Positions 16,548 to 26,792 of a stretch of DNA of 64,000 nt are shown here, piece by piece; position 1 is the first letter of the stretch; each line of letters starts with the position of its first letter. The stretch is taken from assembly GCF_004216915.1 (NCBI RefSeq), contig NZ_SGXD01000002.1, forward strand, positions 372,001-436,000, read 5' to 3'. Source of the stretch: Motilibacter rhizosphaerae. Its GTDB lineage: Bacteria; Actinomycetota; Actinomycetes; Motilibacterales; Motilibacteraceae. Both the position numbers and the translations under genes were made by a program. The notes beneath the pieces were generated by a model, which was not told the origin of the DNA, made no database searches, and was given only the letters and a program-made list of their open reading frames with translations.

Positions 16548-17522
16548 GTGCCACGACGAAGCCTGCGCACCGACTCGGCGCTCATCGCCGACCTCGCCGA
16601 GCACCGCGACGGCGTCACGACCCTGGCCGAGCTCGCGCAGATGGGGATCGCCGCGCCCACTGCTGTCGGGCGCTGCCGCCCAGGCGGCCCGTGGCAGTCA
16701 CCGCTTCCCGGAGTGGTCGTGCTCCACAGCGGTCGTCCGAGCCAGGGGCAGCTGGAGCGGGCCGCCCTGGCCTACGCGGGCGACGGCTCGGCGCTGACCG
16801 GGATCGCGGCCCTGCGCCGAGCTGGCGTGCCACGCCTCCCTCCGCCCGAGCCCATCCGCGTGCTCGTGCCCCACGAGCACCGTCGGCAGAGCCGCAGGTT
16901 CGTGGTCGTGGAGCGGACCCGCCGCATGCCGGAGGACCTGGACGTCGTACGCGGACTGCCCTGTGCGCCGCCAGCCCGGGCGCTCGTCGACGAGTGCCGA
17001 CAGCTGCACGCACCCGCCGAGGTGCGCGCCCTCGTCGCGGCGGCCGTCCAGTCGAGCGTCTGCAGCGTCAGCGAGCTGCGCGAGGAGCACGCTGCTGCGG
17101 CGAACAGGCGCAAGGCCCTCATGGCGATGGTGCTGGCCGAGGTCGGCGCCGGAGTCCGTTCCGTGGCCGAGGGGGACGCTCGGCGGGTGGTGCTCCGCTC
17201 GGGGCTGCCGCAGCCGCTGTGGAACGTCGACCTGCTCGACCAGCACGGCCGCTTCCTCGCCCGGCCCGACGCCTGGTGGGACGAGCTGGCCGTCGCCCTC
17301 GAGATCGACTCGGTCGAGTGGCACATCAGCCCCAGCGACTACCTGCGGACGCAGGACCGGCAGCGCCGGCTGACCGAGCTGGGGGTGCTCGTGGTCCCTG
17401 TCGCACCAGGGGAAGTGCGCCGTCGGCCGCAGGCGCTGGTCGAGCAGCTCAGGCGCACCCTGGCCGCGGCAGCCCTGCGACCGCGGCCAGCGGTGCAGGT
17501 GGTCACGCGCGCAGCGGCGTGA
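16548..17522 (+). CDS. AbiEi-like winged-helix / Vsr-like nuclease-fold protein
   Basis: This 324-residue protein is of a type common and variable in actinobacteria. The N-terminal part (about 5-75) looks like the AbiEi antitoxin winged helix: LIADLAEHRDGVTTLAELAQMG, then VVVLHSGRPSQ. The C-terminal part (about 215-300) contains RPDAWWDELAVALEIDS and DRQRRLTELGVLVV, matching the Asp...Glu-x-Asp pattern of DUF559/Vsr-type PD-(D/E)XK folds. No toxin partner is adjacent, so a classical AbiE pair is not present. The gene is bracketed by related palindromic repeats. The role is unknown; defence or selfish-element functions are inference. The start is GTG 16548, without a strong ribosome site. Confidence 0.65.
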   Translation: MPRRSLRTDSALIADLAEHRDGVTTLAELAQMGIAAPTAVGRCRPGGPWQSPLPGVVVLHSGRPSQGQLERAALAYAGDGSALTGIAALRRAGVPRLPPPEPIRVLVPHEHRRQSRRFVVVERTRRMPEDLDVVRGLPCAPPARALVDECRQLHAPAEVRALVAAAVQSSVCSVSELREEHAAAANRRKALMAMVLAEVGAGVRSVAEGDARRVVLRSGLPQPLWNVDLLDQHGRFLARPDAWWDELAVALEIDSVEWHISPSDYLRTQDRQRRLTELGVLVVPVAPGEVRRRPQALVEQLRRTLAAAALRPRPAVQVVTRAAA

Positions 17523-17538
17523 CCACCCGCCCAGGAGC

Positions 17539-17587
17539 GAACAAGGGCACCCAGTGCACGTGGGAGTGCTACTGGGTGCCCTTGTTC
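17539..17587. repeat. Intergenic palindrome, copy C (perfect 17-base arms)
   Basis: Arms GAACAAGGGCACCCAGT (17539-17555) and ACTGGGTGCCCTTGTTC (17571-17587) are exact reverse complements around a 15-base loop. The element lies between the convergent stops of the AbiEi-like gene and glyS and would act as a two-way terminator. It shares 20 identical bases with copy A on the other side of the AbiEi-like gene. Confidence 0.9.
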
Positions 17588-17608
17588 ACACGAGAAGGGA
17601 GCGCGGCG

Positions 17609-18991
<1,383 letters not shown>

Positions 18992-19055
18992 GGGGGGTCT
19001 CCAGTCCGGCTGGCGGTCGGCGGGCGCTCGCTGACGTACGGGCGAGGACAGCAGG

Positions 19056-19340
19056 CTACCGGCTGACCCGGACGTCGTACGTCGTCGGTTCGTCCACGGC
19101 GGAGACCAGCACCGCCATGAGCGCGGCCCGGGCGTCCGCCGCGCTCATGCCGCGCCGGGCGGCACCGACCGACTCCCAGCGCACGACGAGCGTCCAGAGG
19201 TCGGGCTCGTCGAGGTTCGGGCCGGCGTCGGCGCCGAGGAAGCCCGGCCGCGCGGCCAGCAGCTCGACGGCGGCGGCGACGGCCGCGGCGAACGACTCCC
19301 CCGACTCGACGGGGACGCGGTGGCGGGTCACGACGAGCAC
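19056..19340 (-). CDS. Small antibiotic-biosynthesis-monooxygenase-like (ABM fold) protein
   Basis: This 94-residue protein has the ABM/dimeric ferredoxin-like pattern. A first strand ([10 protein letters not shown]) leads to a helix with [22 protein letters not shown]. Then come [19 protein letters not shown] and a final strand (TTYDVRV). Relatives include small monooxygenases and stress proteins, but no catalytic residue can be assigned. The GTG start at 19340 lies 51 bases from the divergent ZIP gene. It is followed by glyS on the same strand after 64 bases. Confidence 0.65.
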   Translation of the reverse strand: MLVVTRHRVPVESGESFAAAVAAAVELLAARPGFLGADAGPNLDEPDLWTLVVRWESVGAARRGMSAADARAALMAVLVSAVDEPTTYDVRVSR

Positions 19341-19391
19341 GCGGGGATCCTGCCACGGAGGAGGTGCGGCGGCCGCGGATACCCTGCCCCC

Positions 19392-20120
19392 GTGGTCCTC
19401 GCCTTCACGATCGCCTCCGTGCTGAGCACCGCGATCGGCGGCGTGGTCGCGCTGCGCAACCGCGACCGGCTCCACCTCGTGCTGGGCTTCACCGCCGGCG
19501 TGCTGCTCGGGCTGGTGCTCTTCGACCTCGTGCCCGAGCTGTTCCGCATCCGCCACGCCGACCTCGGTGGCGTCCCCCTCCCGATGGTGACGGCAGCGGC
19601 GGGCTTCCTCGCCCTGCACCTGCTCGAGCGCGGGCTGGCGCTGCACGCGGCGCACGAGGGCGAGTACGAGCCGCACTCCCACCACGACCCGGCGATCGGG
19701 CTGGCCTCGGCCGCCGCGCTCGTCGCGCACTCGTTCCTCGACGGTGTGGGCATCGGGCTGGGCTTCCAGGCAGGGACGGCGATCGGGGTCAGCGTCGCGA
19801 TCGCCGTGGTGGCGCACGACTTCGCCGACGGGCTCAACACGGTCGGCATCATGGTCGCGCACGGCAACACCTCGCAGCGCGCCCGCGTCATGCTCGGCGC
19901 CGATGCGGTCGCCCCCCTCCTGGGCGCGGCCAGCACGCTGGTCTTCACGCTGCCGGAGTCCTGGCTCGGCGGCTACCTCGGCTTCTTCGCCGGGTTCCTG
20001 CTCTACCTCGCCACCTCGGACATCCTCCCCGAGGCCCACGCCCGGCACCCGTCGCGGCTGACGCTGAGCTGCACGGTGCTCGGCGTGGCGATGATGTGGG
20101 CGATCGTCAGCCTGAGCTGA
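19392..20120 (+). CDS. ZIP-family metal transporter
   Basis: This is probably a divalent metal (zinc/iron/manganese) importer of the inner membrane. The 242-residue protein has about eight hydrophobic helices. A His-rich cytoplasmic loop (HEGEYEPHSHHDP, about 97-109) separates the first three helices from the rest. The metal-site helices carry HSFLDGVGIG and HDFADGLNT, the paired ZIP signatures in which His, Asp and Asn line the pathway. I chose GTG 19392 because a -10-like TACCCT (19380-19385) ends six bases before it, indicating a leaderless mRNA; an upstream extension encodes an unlikely hydrophilic leader. A hairpin follows the stop. Confidence 0.88.
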   Translation: MVLAFTIASVLSTAIGGVVALRNRDRLHLVLGFTAGVLLGLVLFDLVPELFRIRHADLGGVPLPMVTAAAGFLALHLLERGLALHAAHEGEYEPHSHHDPAIGLASAAALVAHSFLDGVGIGLGFQAGTAIGVSVAIAVVAHDFADGLNTVGIMVAHGNTSQRARVMLGADAVAPLLGAASTLVFTLPESWLGGYLGFFAGFLLYLATSDILPEAHARHPSRLTLSCTVLGVAMMWAIVSLS

Positions 20121-20124
20121 GCCT

Positions 20125-20146
20125 CCCTAGCGGACGACCGCTAGGG
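20125..20146 (+). terminator. Terminator hairpin after the ZIP gene
   Basis: CCCTAGCGG (20125-20133) and CCGCTAGGG (20138-20146) form a perfect nine-base stem with loop ACGA. It starts five bases after the ZIP stop codon. Confidence 0.75.
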
Positions 20147-20244
20147 GTACGCCGGGCGACGGTGAGGGATCATGTCGGTGAACACCGGCACGCGGTGCGG
20201 GACGACGACGGCGACGAACCCCCGCGGCGAACCTGGAGGTCGCC

Positions 20245-20499
20245 ATGGACGCAAGGGGCTCCACCAGCAGGGACGTCACCAGCAGCAGCCGCAGGGAGTT
20301 CGGGGCCGGCCTGCCCGCGCTCGACGTCGAGGACGTCGCCGTGGTCCTGCCGGCGAGCTACGCCGCGCGCTGCGGGCGGTGCGGGACCGCGTACCTCCCC
20401 GGGTCGACCATCGGCCACAGCGCGACCTACGGCTGGGTCGCCACGTGCTGCGTGCCCGGGATGCGGCGCGGGGCGCGCCAGCAGGCGCAGGGCGCTTGA
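20245..20499 (+). CDS. Small hypothetical protein with a CxxC motif
   Basis: I do not recognise this 84-residue protein. A polar N-terminus is followed by a core with paired cysteines (CGRCG, Cys43 and Cys46) and later CC in VATCCVPG, which could bind a metal or form disulfides. The case for a gene is a good GGAGGT ribosome site (20234-20239) five bases before ATG 20245 and a compact, non-repetitive core (TAYLPGSTIGHSATYGW). The stop overlaps the operator of the MerR gene downstream. Confidence 0.5.
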   Translation: MDARGSTSRDVTSSSRREFGAGLPALDVEDVAVVLPASYAARCGRCGTAYLPGSTIGHSATYGWVATCCVPGMRRGARQQAQGA

Positions 20500-20526
20500 C
20501 CCTGCCGCAGCGTCAACCTCCACGCT
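20496..20526 (+). promoter_or_regulatory. MerR-type promoter/operator of the TipA-like gene
   Basis: TTGAC (20496-20500) and GTCAA (20512-20516) form an inverted repeat. TTGACC also serves as the -35 (20496-20501), and a weak -10 CACGCT follows at 20521-20526 after a 19-base spacer. Operators lying in long 19-base spacers are the rule for MerR regulators, so the gene at 20572 probably controls itself here. Confidence 0.5.
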
Positions 20527-20571
20527 GGTAGCGCGCCGGAACACCTCCGGCGCGGAACGGGAGACGGCGCC

Positions 20572-21312
20572 GTGCGCTGGTCGATCGGCGAGGTCGCGGA
20601 GCTCTCGCGCGTGACCCCGCGCACGCTGCGGCACTACGACGCGATCGGCCTGCTCGTGCCGGCGGGGACCGCCGCCAACGGCTACCGCTGGTACGAGCGC
20701 GAGCAGCTGCTGCGCCTGCAGCAGATCCTGCTGCTGCGCGAGCTCGGCCTGGGCCTCGACACGATCGCCGACGTCCTCGCCGGACAGCGGGACCCGGTGG
20801 AGACGCTGCGCGGGCACGAGCAGCGGCTGCGCGACGAGGGTCAGCGGCTCGGCCGGCTCGCGGACACCGTCTCCCGGACCATCGCCCACCTCGAAGGAGG
20901 AGCACCGATGCCCACGGAGCAGCTGTTCGACGGGTTCGACGCGGAGGAGAGCCTGGCCGCGCGCTACGGCGACCGCGTACGCGACCACGTCGCGACGGCG
21001 CGGGAGCGGACGAAGGACTGGACGGCCAAGGACTTCTCGGCCGCTGCGCAGGAGTACGACGAGCTCGACGCGCGGATGCTCGCGCTGGTGCGGGCCGGCC
21101 TGGCACCGGACGACGCGCGGGTCCTCGACCTCGTCGACGAGCACTACCGGCTGGTGTGCCGGCACTGGACGCCCGACCGCACGAGCTACGCCGGACTGGG
21201 CCAGCTGTACGTCGACGACCCGCGGTTCCGCGCGCGCTACGACGCCCTCGACCCCGCCCTCGCCGAGTTCTCCCGCGACGCGCTGGCGGCGTACGCGGAG
21301 CAGCGCCTCTAG
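20572..21312 (+). CDS. MerR-family regulator with TipAS ligand domain
   Basis: This is a 246-residue TipA-type activator. The MerR helix-turn-helix lies at 1-70 ([37 protein letters not shown]) and the dimerisation coiled coil at about 75-110. A C-terminal TipAS globin-like domain (about 130-246) recognises hydrophobic antibiotics in related proteins. An ATG inside the gene (20908, preceded by AAGGAGGAG) could allow the TipAS domain alone to be made, as Streptomyces tipA does. The GTG start at 20572 follows its own MerR-type promoter. The stop overlaps that of convergent uppS by two bases. Confidence 0.9.
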   Translation: MRWSIGEVAELSRVTPRTLRHYDAIGLLVPAGTAANGYRWYEREQLLRLQQILLLRELGLGLDTIADVLAGQRDPVETLRGHEQRLRDEGQRLGRLADTVSRTIAHLEGGAPMPTEQLFDGFDAEESLAARYGDRVRDHVATARERTKDWTAKDFSAAAQEYDELDARMLALVRAGLAPDDARVLDLVDEHYRLVCRHWTPDRTSYAGLGQLYVDDPRFRARYDALDPALAEFSRDALAAYAEQRL

Positions 21313-22124
21313 GCTCCGGGCACCTCGTTCGGCACGGCGCCGCCGTAGCGGCGGTCGCGGCGGGCGTACTCCTCGATGGCCTGCCAGAGGTGGCGCCGGT
21401 CGAAGTCCGGCCAGAGCGTGTCGAGGAAGACGAGCTCGGCGTACGCCGACTGCCACGGCAGGAACCCCGAGGTGCGCAGCTCGCCGCTGGACCTGATGAA
21501 GAGGTCGACGTCGCGCATGTCCGGCGCGTACAGGTAGCGCGCGAGGCTGCGCTCGTCCACCCTCGCCGGGTCGACCCGGCCCGCGGCGACGTCCGCCGCG
21601 AGCGCGCGGGCGGCGTCGCCGAGCTCGGCGCGGCCGCCGTAGTTGATGCAGATGTTCAGCGTGATCAGGCGGTTGTCGCGGGTCTGCTCCTCGGCGACCT
21701 TGAGCTCGCTGATGACGCTGCGCCAGAGCTTCGGCTCGCGGCCGACCCAGCGGATGCGCACGCCCCGGGCGTCCAGCTCGTCGCGCCGCCGCCGGATGAC
21801 GTCGCGGTTGAAGCGCATGAGGAAGCGCACCTCGTCCGGCGAGCGGCGCCAGTTCTCCGTCGAGAACGCGTAGGCGGAGATCTCCTCCACGCCGATCTCG
21901 ATCGCGCCGTGCACCACGTCGATGAGGCTGGCCTCGCCCTGCTCGTGACCTGCCGTACGCGGCAGTCCCCGCTGCTTGGCCCACCGTCCGTTGCCGTCCA
22001 TGACGATCGCGACGTGGCGCGGGACGAACTCCGCCGGGATCGCCGGCGGACGTGCCCCCGTCGGGTGCGGAGCCGGGGGCAGCGAGCCGCTCGCCGGACG
22101 CGTCGGGCGGGACAGGCCTCTCAC
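21309..22124 (-). CDS. uppS: Isoprenyl transferase (polyprenyl diphosphate synthase, UppS-like)
   Basis: This cis-prenyltransferase builds the C50-C55 polyprenyl diphosphate carrier for cell-wall synthesis. The 271-residue protein has the catalytic [23 protein letters not shown] (Asp of MDGNG), [17 protein letters not shown] and the C-terminal [27 protein letters not shown] substrate region. The GTG start at 22124 overlaps the recO stop (GTGTGA). An N-terminal proline-rich stretch (about 7-32) precedes the fold, as in other actinobacterial Z-prenyltransferases. The recO-uppS pairing is conserved in the phylum. Confidence 0.95.
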   Translation of the reverse strand: MRGLSRPTRPASGSLPPAPHPTGARPPAIPAEFVPRHVAIVMDGNGRWAKQRGLPRTAGHEQGEASLIDVVHGAIEIGVEEISAYAFSTENWRRSPDEVRFLMRFNRDVIRRRRDELDARGVRIRWVGREPKLWRSVISELKVAEEQTRDNRLITLNICINYGGRAELGDAARALAADVAAGRVDPARVDERSLARYLYAPDMRDVDLFIRSSGELRTSGFLPWQSAYAELVFLDTLWPDFDRRHLWQAIEEYARRDRRYGGAVPNEVPGA

Positions 22125-22852
22125 ACACGCTCCACGAGTCGCAGCGAGCGCAGGCCGCGCTCGAGGTGCCAGTTGAGGTACGCCGCGGTCAGCCCGTGCC
22201 CCTCGCGCCGCGCGCGCTCCTCGCTGCCGTCCGCGGTCTCCCAGTCGCCGGTGAGCAGCGCGCCGAGCAGCACGAGGACGGCCGGCGACGGGTGCGCGGC
22301 ACCGGGCACGGTGCAGTCCGGGCAGAGCGAACCGCCTGCTGCGACGGCGAAGCTGCCGTGCGGGCCCATGAGCCCGCACCGCGCGCACGCGTCGAAGGTC
22401 GGGGCGTAGCCGGCGATCGCCAGCGAGCGCAGCAGGAAGGCGTCGAGGACGAGCCCGGGGTCGTGCTCGGTGCCGGCCAGCGCGCGCAGCGCGCCGAGCA
22501 GCAGGAGGTACTGCTGCACCGCGGGTTCCTGCTCGGCATCGGTCAGCCGCTCGACCGCCTCGAGCATCGCCGTGCCCGCGGTGTAGCGGCCGTAGTCGGC
22601 GCCGAGCACCCCGGCGTACGGCGTCAGCGTGACGGCCTGCGTCACGATGTCGAGCGAGCGCCCGGTGTGCAGCTGCAGGTCGACGTGCATGAACGGCTCG
22701 AGCCGCGCGCCGAACTTCGAGCCCGTGCGCCGCACGCCCTTGCCGACCGCGCGGACCCGCCCGTGCTCGCGGGTGAGGATCGTGATGATCCGGTCGGCCT
22801 CACCGAGCTTCTGGGTGCGCAGCACGACACCCTCGTCGCGGTAGAGACCCAT
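22121..22852 (-). CDS. recO: DNA repair protein RecO
   Basis: This recombination mediator loads RecA and anneals single strands together with RecR/RecF. The 243-residue protein begins with the OB fold ([30 protein letters not shown]). A helical domain follows, then a zinc site CARCG ... CPDC (about residues 163-186), as in many actinobacterial RecO proteins. The ATG at 22852 lies 62 bases after the leuA stop, with a terminator between. Its last codon overlaps the uppS start. Confidence 0.94.
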   Translation of the reverse strand: MGLYRDEGVVLRTQKLGEADRIITILTREHGRVRAVGKGVRRTGSKFGARLEPFMHVDLQLHTGRSLDIVTQAVTLTPYAGVLGADYGRYTAGTAMLEAVERLTDAEQEPAVQQYLLLLGALRALAGTEHDPGLVLDAFLLRSLAIAGYAPTFDACARCGLMGPHGSFAVAAGGSLCPDCTVPGAAHPSPAVLVLLGALLTGDWETADGSEERARREGHGLTAAYLNWHLERGLRSLRLVERV

Positions 22853-22874
22853 CCCCCCATGCTGCCACGCGGGA

Positions 22875-22909
22875 CGCCCCGGCCCGTACGCCCGCGCCGG
22901 GCCGGGGCG
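22875..22909 (-). terminator. Terminator hairpin between leuA and recO
   Basis: CGCCCCGGCCCG (22875-22886) and CGGGCCGGGGCG (22898-22909) make a perfect 12-base stem with an 11-base loop, five bases beyond the leuA stop. It should separate leuA from recO-uppS transcription. Confidence 0.8.
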
Positions 22910-22914
22910 CGCGC

Positions 22915-24708
<1,794 letters not shown>

Positions 24709-24753
24709 CTAATCGGCCTCGTCGCGGCGGCGAAGGAGGAGGGCGCCGAGCAT
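24709..24753 (-). CDS. leuL: leuA leader peptide
   Basis: This 14-residue peptide, MLGALLLRRRDEAD, has four leucines (three consecutive) followed by three arginines. It is the typical shape of an actinobacterial leu leader. It is encoded 75 bases upstream of leuA. A TACGCT -10 ends six bases before its ATG, so translation should begin at the very 5' end of the mRNA. Ribosome stalling at the CTC CTC CTT run when Leu-tRNA is scarce would affect the hairpin just downstream. Confidence 0.75.
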   Translation of the reverse strand: MLGALLLRRRDEAD

Positions 24754-24759
24754 GGTGCC

Positions 24760-24765
24760 AGCGTA
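24760..24765 (-). promoter_or_regulatory. -10 element of the leuL-leuA transcript
   Basis: TACGCT on the minus strand is followed by GGCACC and the ATG of the leader peptide. The spacing predicts a transcript starting at or next to the A of ATG. No strong -35 is visible. Confidence 0.6.
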
Positions 24766-24794
24766 GGCCACTCCCCACCCGTCCTGCCAGGCAC

Positions 24795-26126
24795 CTACCC
24801 CGCGAGCGGCGCGAGCACCTCGGCGACCTCGCGGGCGCGGCCGACGGGGAGCTGCGAGGTGGACACGCGGACGGCGGGTCCGGAGGCCAGCCGGAACCTG
24901 CTCCCCGGCGCGACCGCGACCCCCTGCTCCAGCGCTCCGGCGACCGCACGCGCCTCGTCGTGCACCGGCACCCAGGCGTTGAGCCCGCTCCTCCCCCAGG
25001 CGCGTACGCCCCGGTCCGCGAGCGCCGCCACGAGCGCCGCGCGCCGCTCGTCGTAGACCTCCGCCGCCCGGGCGACGACGTCCCCCTGCGTGGACCACGC
25101 GCGGGCCGTCGCGTCCTGCAGCAGCGTGCTGACCCAGCCCGGCCCGAGCCGCAGCCGCCCCGCGGTCCGCGCGACGGTCACCTCGTCGCCGGCGACGACG
25201 GCGCAGCGCAGGTCCGGTCCGTACGCCTTGGAGGCCGAGCGCACGTGCACCCACCGCCGGGTGGCGCCGGCGAGCGTGCTCAGCGGCAGCCGTGTGAGCG
25301 CCGCGCCGTGGTCGTCCTCGACGACGAGGACCTCGGGGTGCGCCGACAGCAGCCCGCGCAGCACCTCCGCCCGCTCCTGCGAGACGGCGGCCCCGGTCGG
25401 GTTCTGCGCACGGGCGGTGACGACGACGGCGGCCACCCCCGAGGCGAGCGCCGCCTCGAGGGCGTCCGGCAGCGGGCCCTCCTCGTCCAGCGCGACCGGC
25501 ACGGCTGCGTGCCCCATCGCCGGCAGCAGGTCGAGCACGTTGCCCCACCCCGGGTCCTCGACCGCGACGCGCGCGCCCGGGCGCACCACCGCCCGCAGCG
25601 CCCGCTCGATCGCGTCGAGCGCGCCGCTCGCGACCGTCAGCTCGGCGGTCGGGACGCCCTCGGCCCCGAGCGCCTCGCGCGCCGCGGAGCGCAGCAGGTC
25701 GGTCAGCCCGTCGCGGCCGGCCACGGCGTACCCCGTCGAGACGGGCGGCACGTCCAGCAGCAGCGGCGGGAGCAGCGCCGGGTCTGGTTCGCCGCGGGTG
25801 AGGTCCAGCGCGCCGGGCGGGACCGGCGGCCCGAGGCTCCCCCGCGGCGTGGTGCTCGGCCGCTCCAGCACGCGCGTGCCCGCGCGCCCGGCGGTCTCGA
25901 CGAGCCCGCGGTCGCGCGCCGCGCGGTACGCCGCCGCCACCGTGTTGGCGTCGACCCCGATCCAGCGGGCGAGGCTGCGGATCGGCGGCAGCACGGACCC
26001 CGGGAGCAGCTCGCCGCGGCGGACCGCGGACTCGAGCCGCTCGGCGATGGCGGCGGCCCCGGGCGCGGCCAGCAGGGCAGCAATGCGTTCGACGCCGGCT
26101 GCCTCGTCGTCTACCGTGTCGGCCAT
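24795..26126 (-). CDS. MocR-type regulator (GntR HTH plus PLP aminotransferase domain)
   Basis: This is a 443-residue fusion of a GntR winged helix (about 20-85; LPPIRSLARWIGVDANTVAAAYRAARDRGLVE) with a fold-type I aminotransferase domain. PLP-site features are ARAQNPTGAAVS, VVEDDHGAAL and SASKAYGPDLRC, where the lysine would hold PLP. MocR regulators sense PLP or amino acids and often control vitamin B6 or transport genes. The divergent neighbour is a PNPOx-like flavoprotein, which suggests a B6-related regulon. Its ATG (26126-26124) overlaps the ATG of that gene (26125-26127) on the opposite strand. Confidence 0.88.
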   Translation of the reverse strand: MADTVDDEAAGVERIAALLAAPGAAAIAERLESAVRRGELLPGSVLPPIRSLARWIGVDANTVAAAYRAARDRGLVETAGRAGTRVLERPSTTPRGSLGPPVPPGALDLTRGEPDPALLPPLLLDVPPVSTGYAVAGRDGLTDLLRSAAREALGAEGVPTAELTVASGALDAIERALRAVVRPGARVAVEDPGWGNVLDLLPAMGHAAVPVALDEEGPLPDALEAALASGVAAVVVTARAQNPTGAAVSQERAEVLRGLLSAHPEVLVVEDDHGAALTRLPLSTLAGATRRWVHVRSASKAYGPDLRCAVVAGDEVTVARTAGRLRLGPGWVSTLLQDATARAWSTQGDVVARAAEVYDERRAALVAALADRGVRAWGRSGLNAWVPVHDEARAVAGALEQGVAVAPGSRFRLASGPAVRVSTSQLPVGRAREVAEVLAPLAG

Positions 26127-26140
26127 GGCAGCAGATCGTA
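26112..26140. promoter_or_regulatory. Face-to-face leaderless promoters of the MocR and PNPOx genes
   Basis: On the plus strand TACCGT (26112-26117) ends seven bases before the ATG at 26125. On the minus strand TACGAT (26140-26135) ends eight bases before the ATG at 26126. Each -10 therefore lies within the other gene's first codons. The sequence GTACTAGT between them is a small palindrome that a regulator could use. Confidence 0.5.
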
Positions 26141-26760
26141 CTAGTGCAATCACACCTCCCCCTCCGCGACGCAAGCTCGAGCGCTACGCCGACGAGGACG
26201 CGGCCTGGGAGTTCGTCCGCTCGCAGTGGCTCGGCCACCTGTGCTGGGCACGCGAGGACGGCTTCGCCCAAGCGCTGCCGATGATGTACGCGGCCAGCGG
26301 GAGCACGGTGTGGCTGCACGGCTCGACCGGTGGCGGCCTCGGCCTGCGCGCGCGGGAGGCGGAGCTCCCCGCCTCGCTGACCGTCACGCAGCTCGACGGG
26401 ATCGTGCTAGCACGGAGCGCCGTCCACCACAGCCTCAACTACTCCTCCGTGCTGGCGCACGGCCGGCTCCGGCTCGTGACCGACGAGCCGACGAAGCGGG
26501 AGGCCTTCGACGCCCTGCTCGACGCGGTCTGGAGCGGACGCAGCACCGCCAGCCGCCCGGCGGACTCCCGCGAGCTCGCGGCCACCGCGGTGCTCGCCCT
26601 CGAGGTCGACGCGATCACGCTGAAGCGGCGCACCGGCGGTCCGGTCGACGACGAGGCCGACCTCGCACTGCCGCACTGGGCGGGCGTGGTGCCGCTGCGC
26701 ACGGTGCAGGGGACCCCGGAGCCCGCGGCCGACCTGCGGTCGGGGACCCTCGGGCCCTAG
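26125..26760 (+). CDS. Pyridoxamine 5'-phosphate oxidase-fold flavoprotein
   Basis: This 211-residue protein is a split-barrel FMN/F420-binding protein of the PNPOx-like group. It has DAAWEFVRSQWLGHLCWAREDGFAQALPMMYA at 20-55, then STVWLHGSTGGGLGLRAREAELPASLTVTQLDGIVLA and the late VDAITLKRRTG strand. Family members bind flavin or haem; true PdxH activity is not assured, and many relatives are uncharacterised. It is divergent from the MocR gene with overlapping start codons. Stop 26758-26760 faces the subtilase gene. Confidence 0.75.
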   Translation: MAADRTSAITPPPPRRKLERYADEDAAWEFVRSQWLGHLCWAREDGFAQALPMMYAASGSTVWLHGSTGGGLGLRAREAELPASLTVTQLDGIVLARSAVHHSLNYSSVLAHGRLRLVTDEPTKREAFDALLDAVWSGRSTASRPADSRELAATAVLALEVDAITLKRRTGGPVDDEADLALPHWAGVVPLRTVQGTPEPAADLRSGTLGP

Positions 26761-26761
26761 C

Positions 26762-26777
26762 CGGCCACAGCTGGCCG
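26762..26777. terminator. Short hairpin between convergent genes
   Basis: CGGCCA (26762-26767) and TGGCCG (26772-26777) pair around CAGC, directly after the PNPOx-like stop and 16 bases before the subtilase stop. It is a weak but well-placed terminator candidate. Confidence 0.4.
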
Positions 26778-26792
26778 TCGCCCAGCAGTGCG

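Noticed and set aside
16131-16604. A 157-codon minus-strand frame in the palindrome region
   Set aside because: It is made largely of the repeat arms translated (ALGAPV-type runs), lacks a ribosome site and overlaps the AbiEi-like start.
16548-17522. A complete AbiE toxin-antitoxin pair
   Set aside because: No AbiEii-type nucleotidyltransferase toxin is adjacent. The C-terminus looks like a Vsr/DUF559 fold instead.
18992-19055. A T-box riboswitch ahead of glyS
   Set aside because: Only 64 bases lie upstream and neither a T-box core nor a specifier hairpin is visible.
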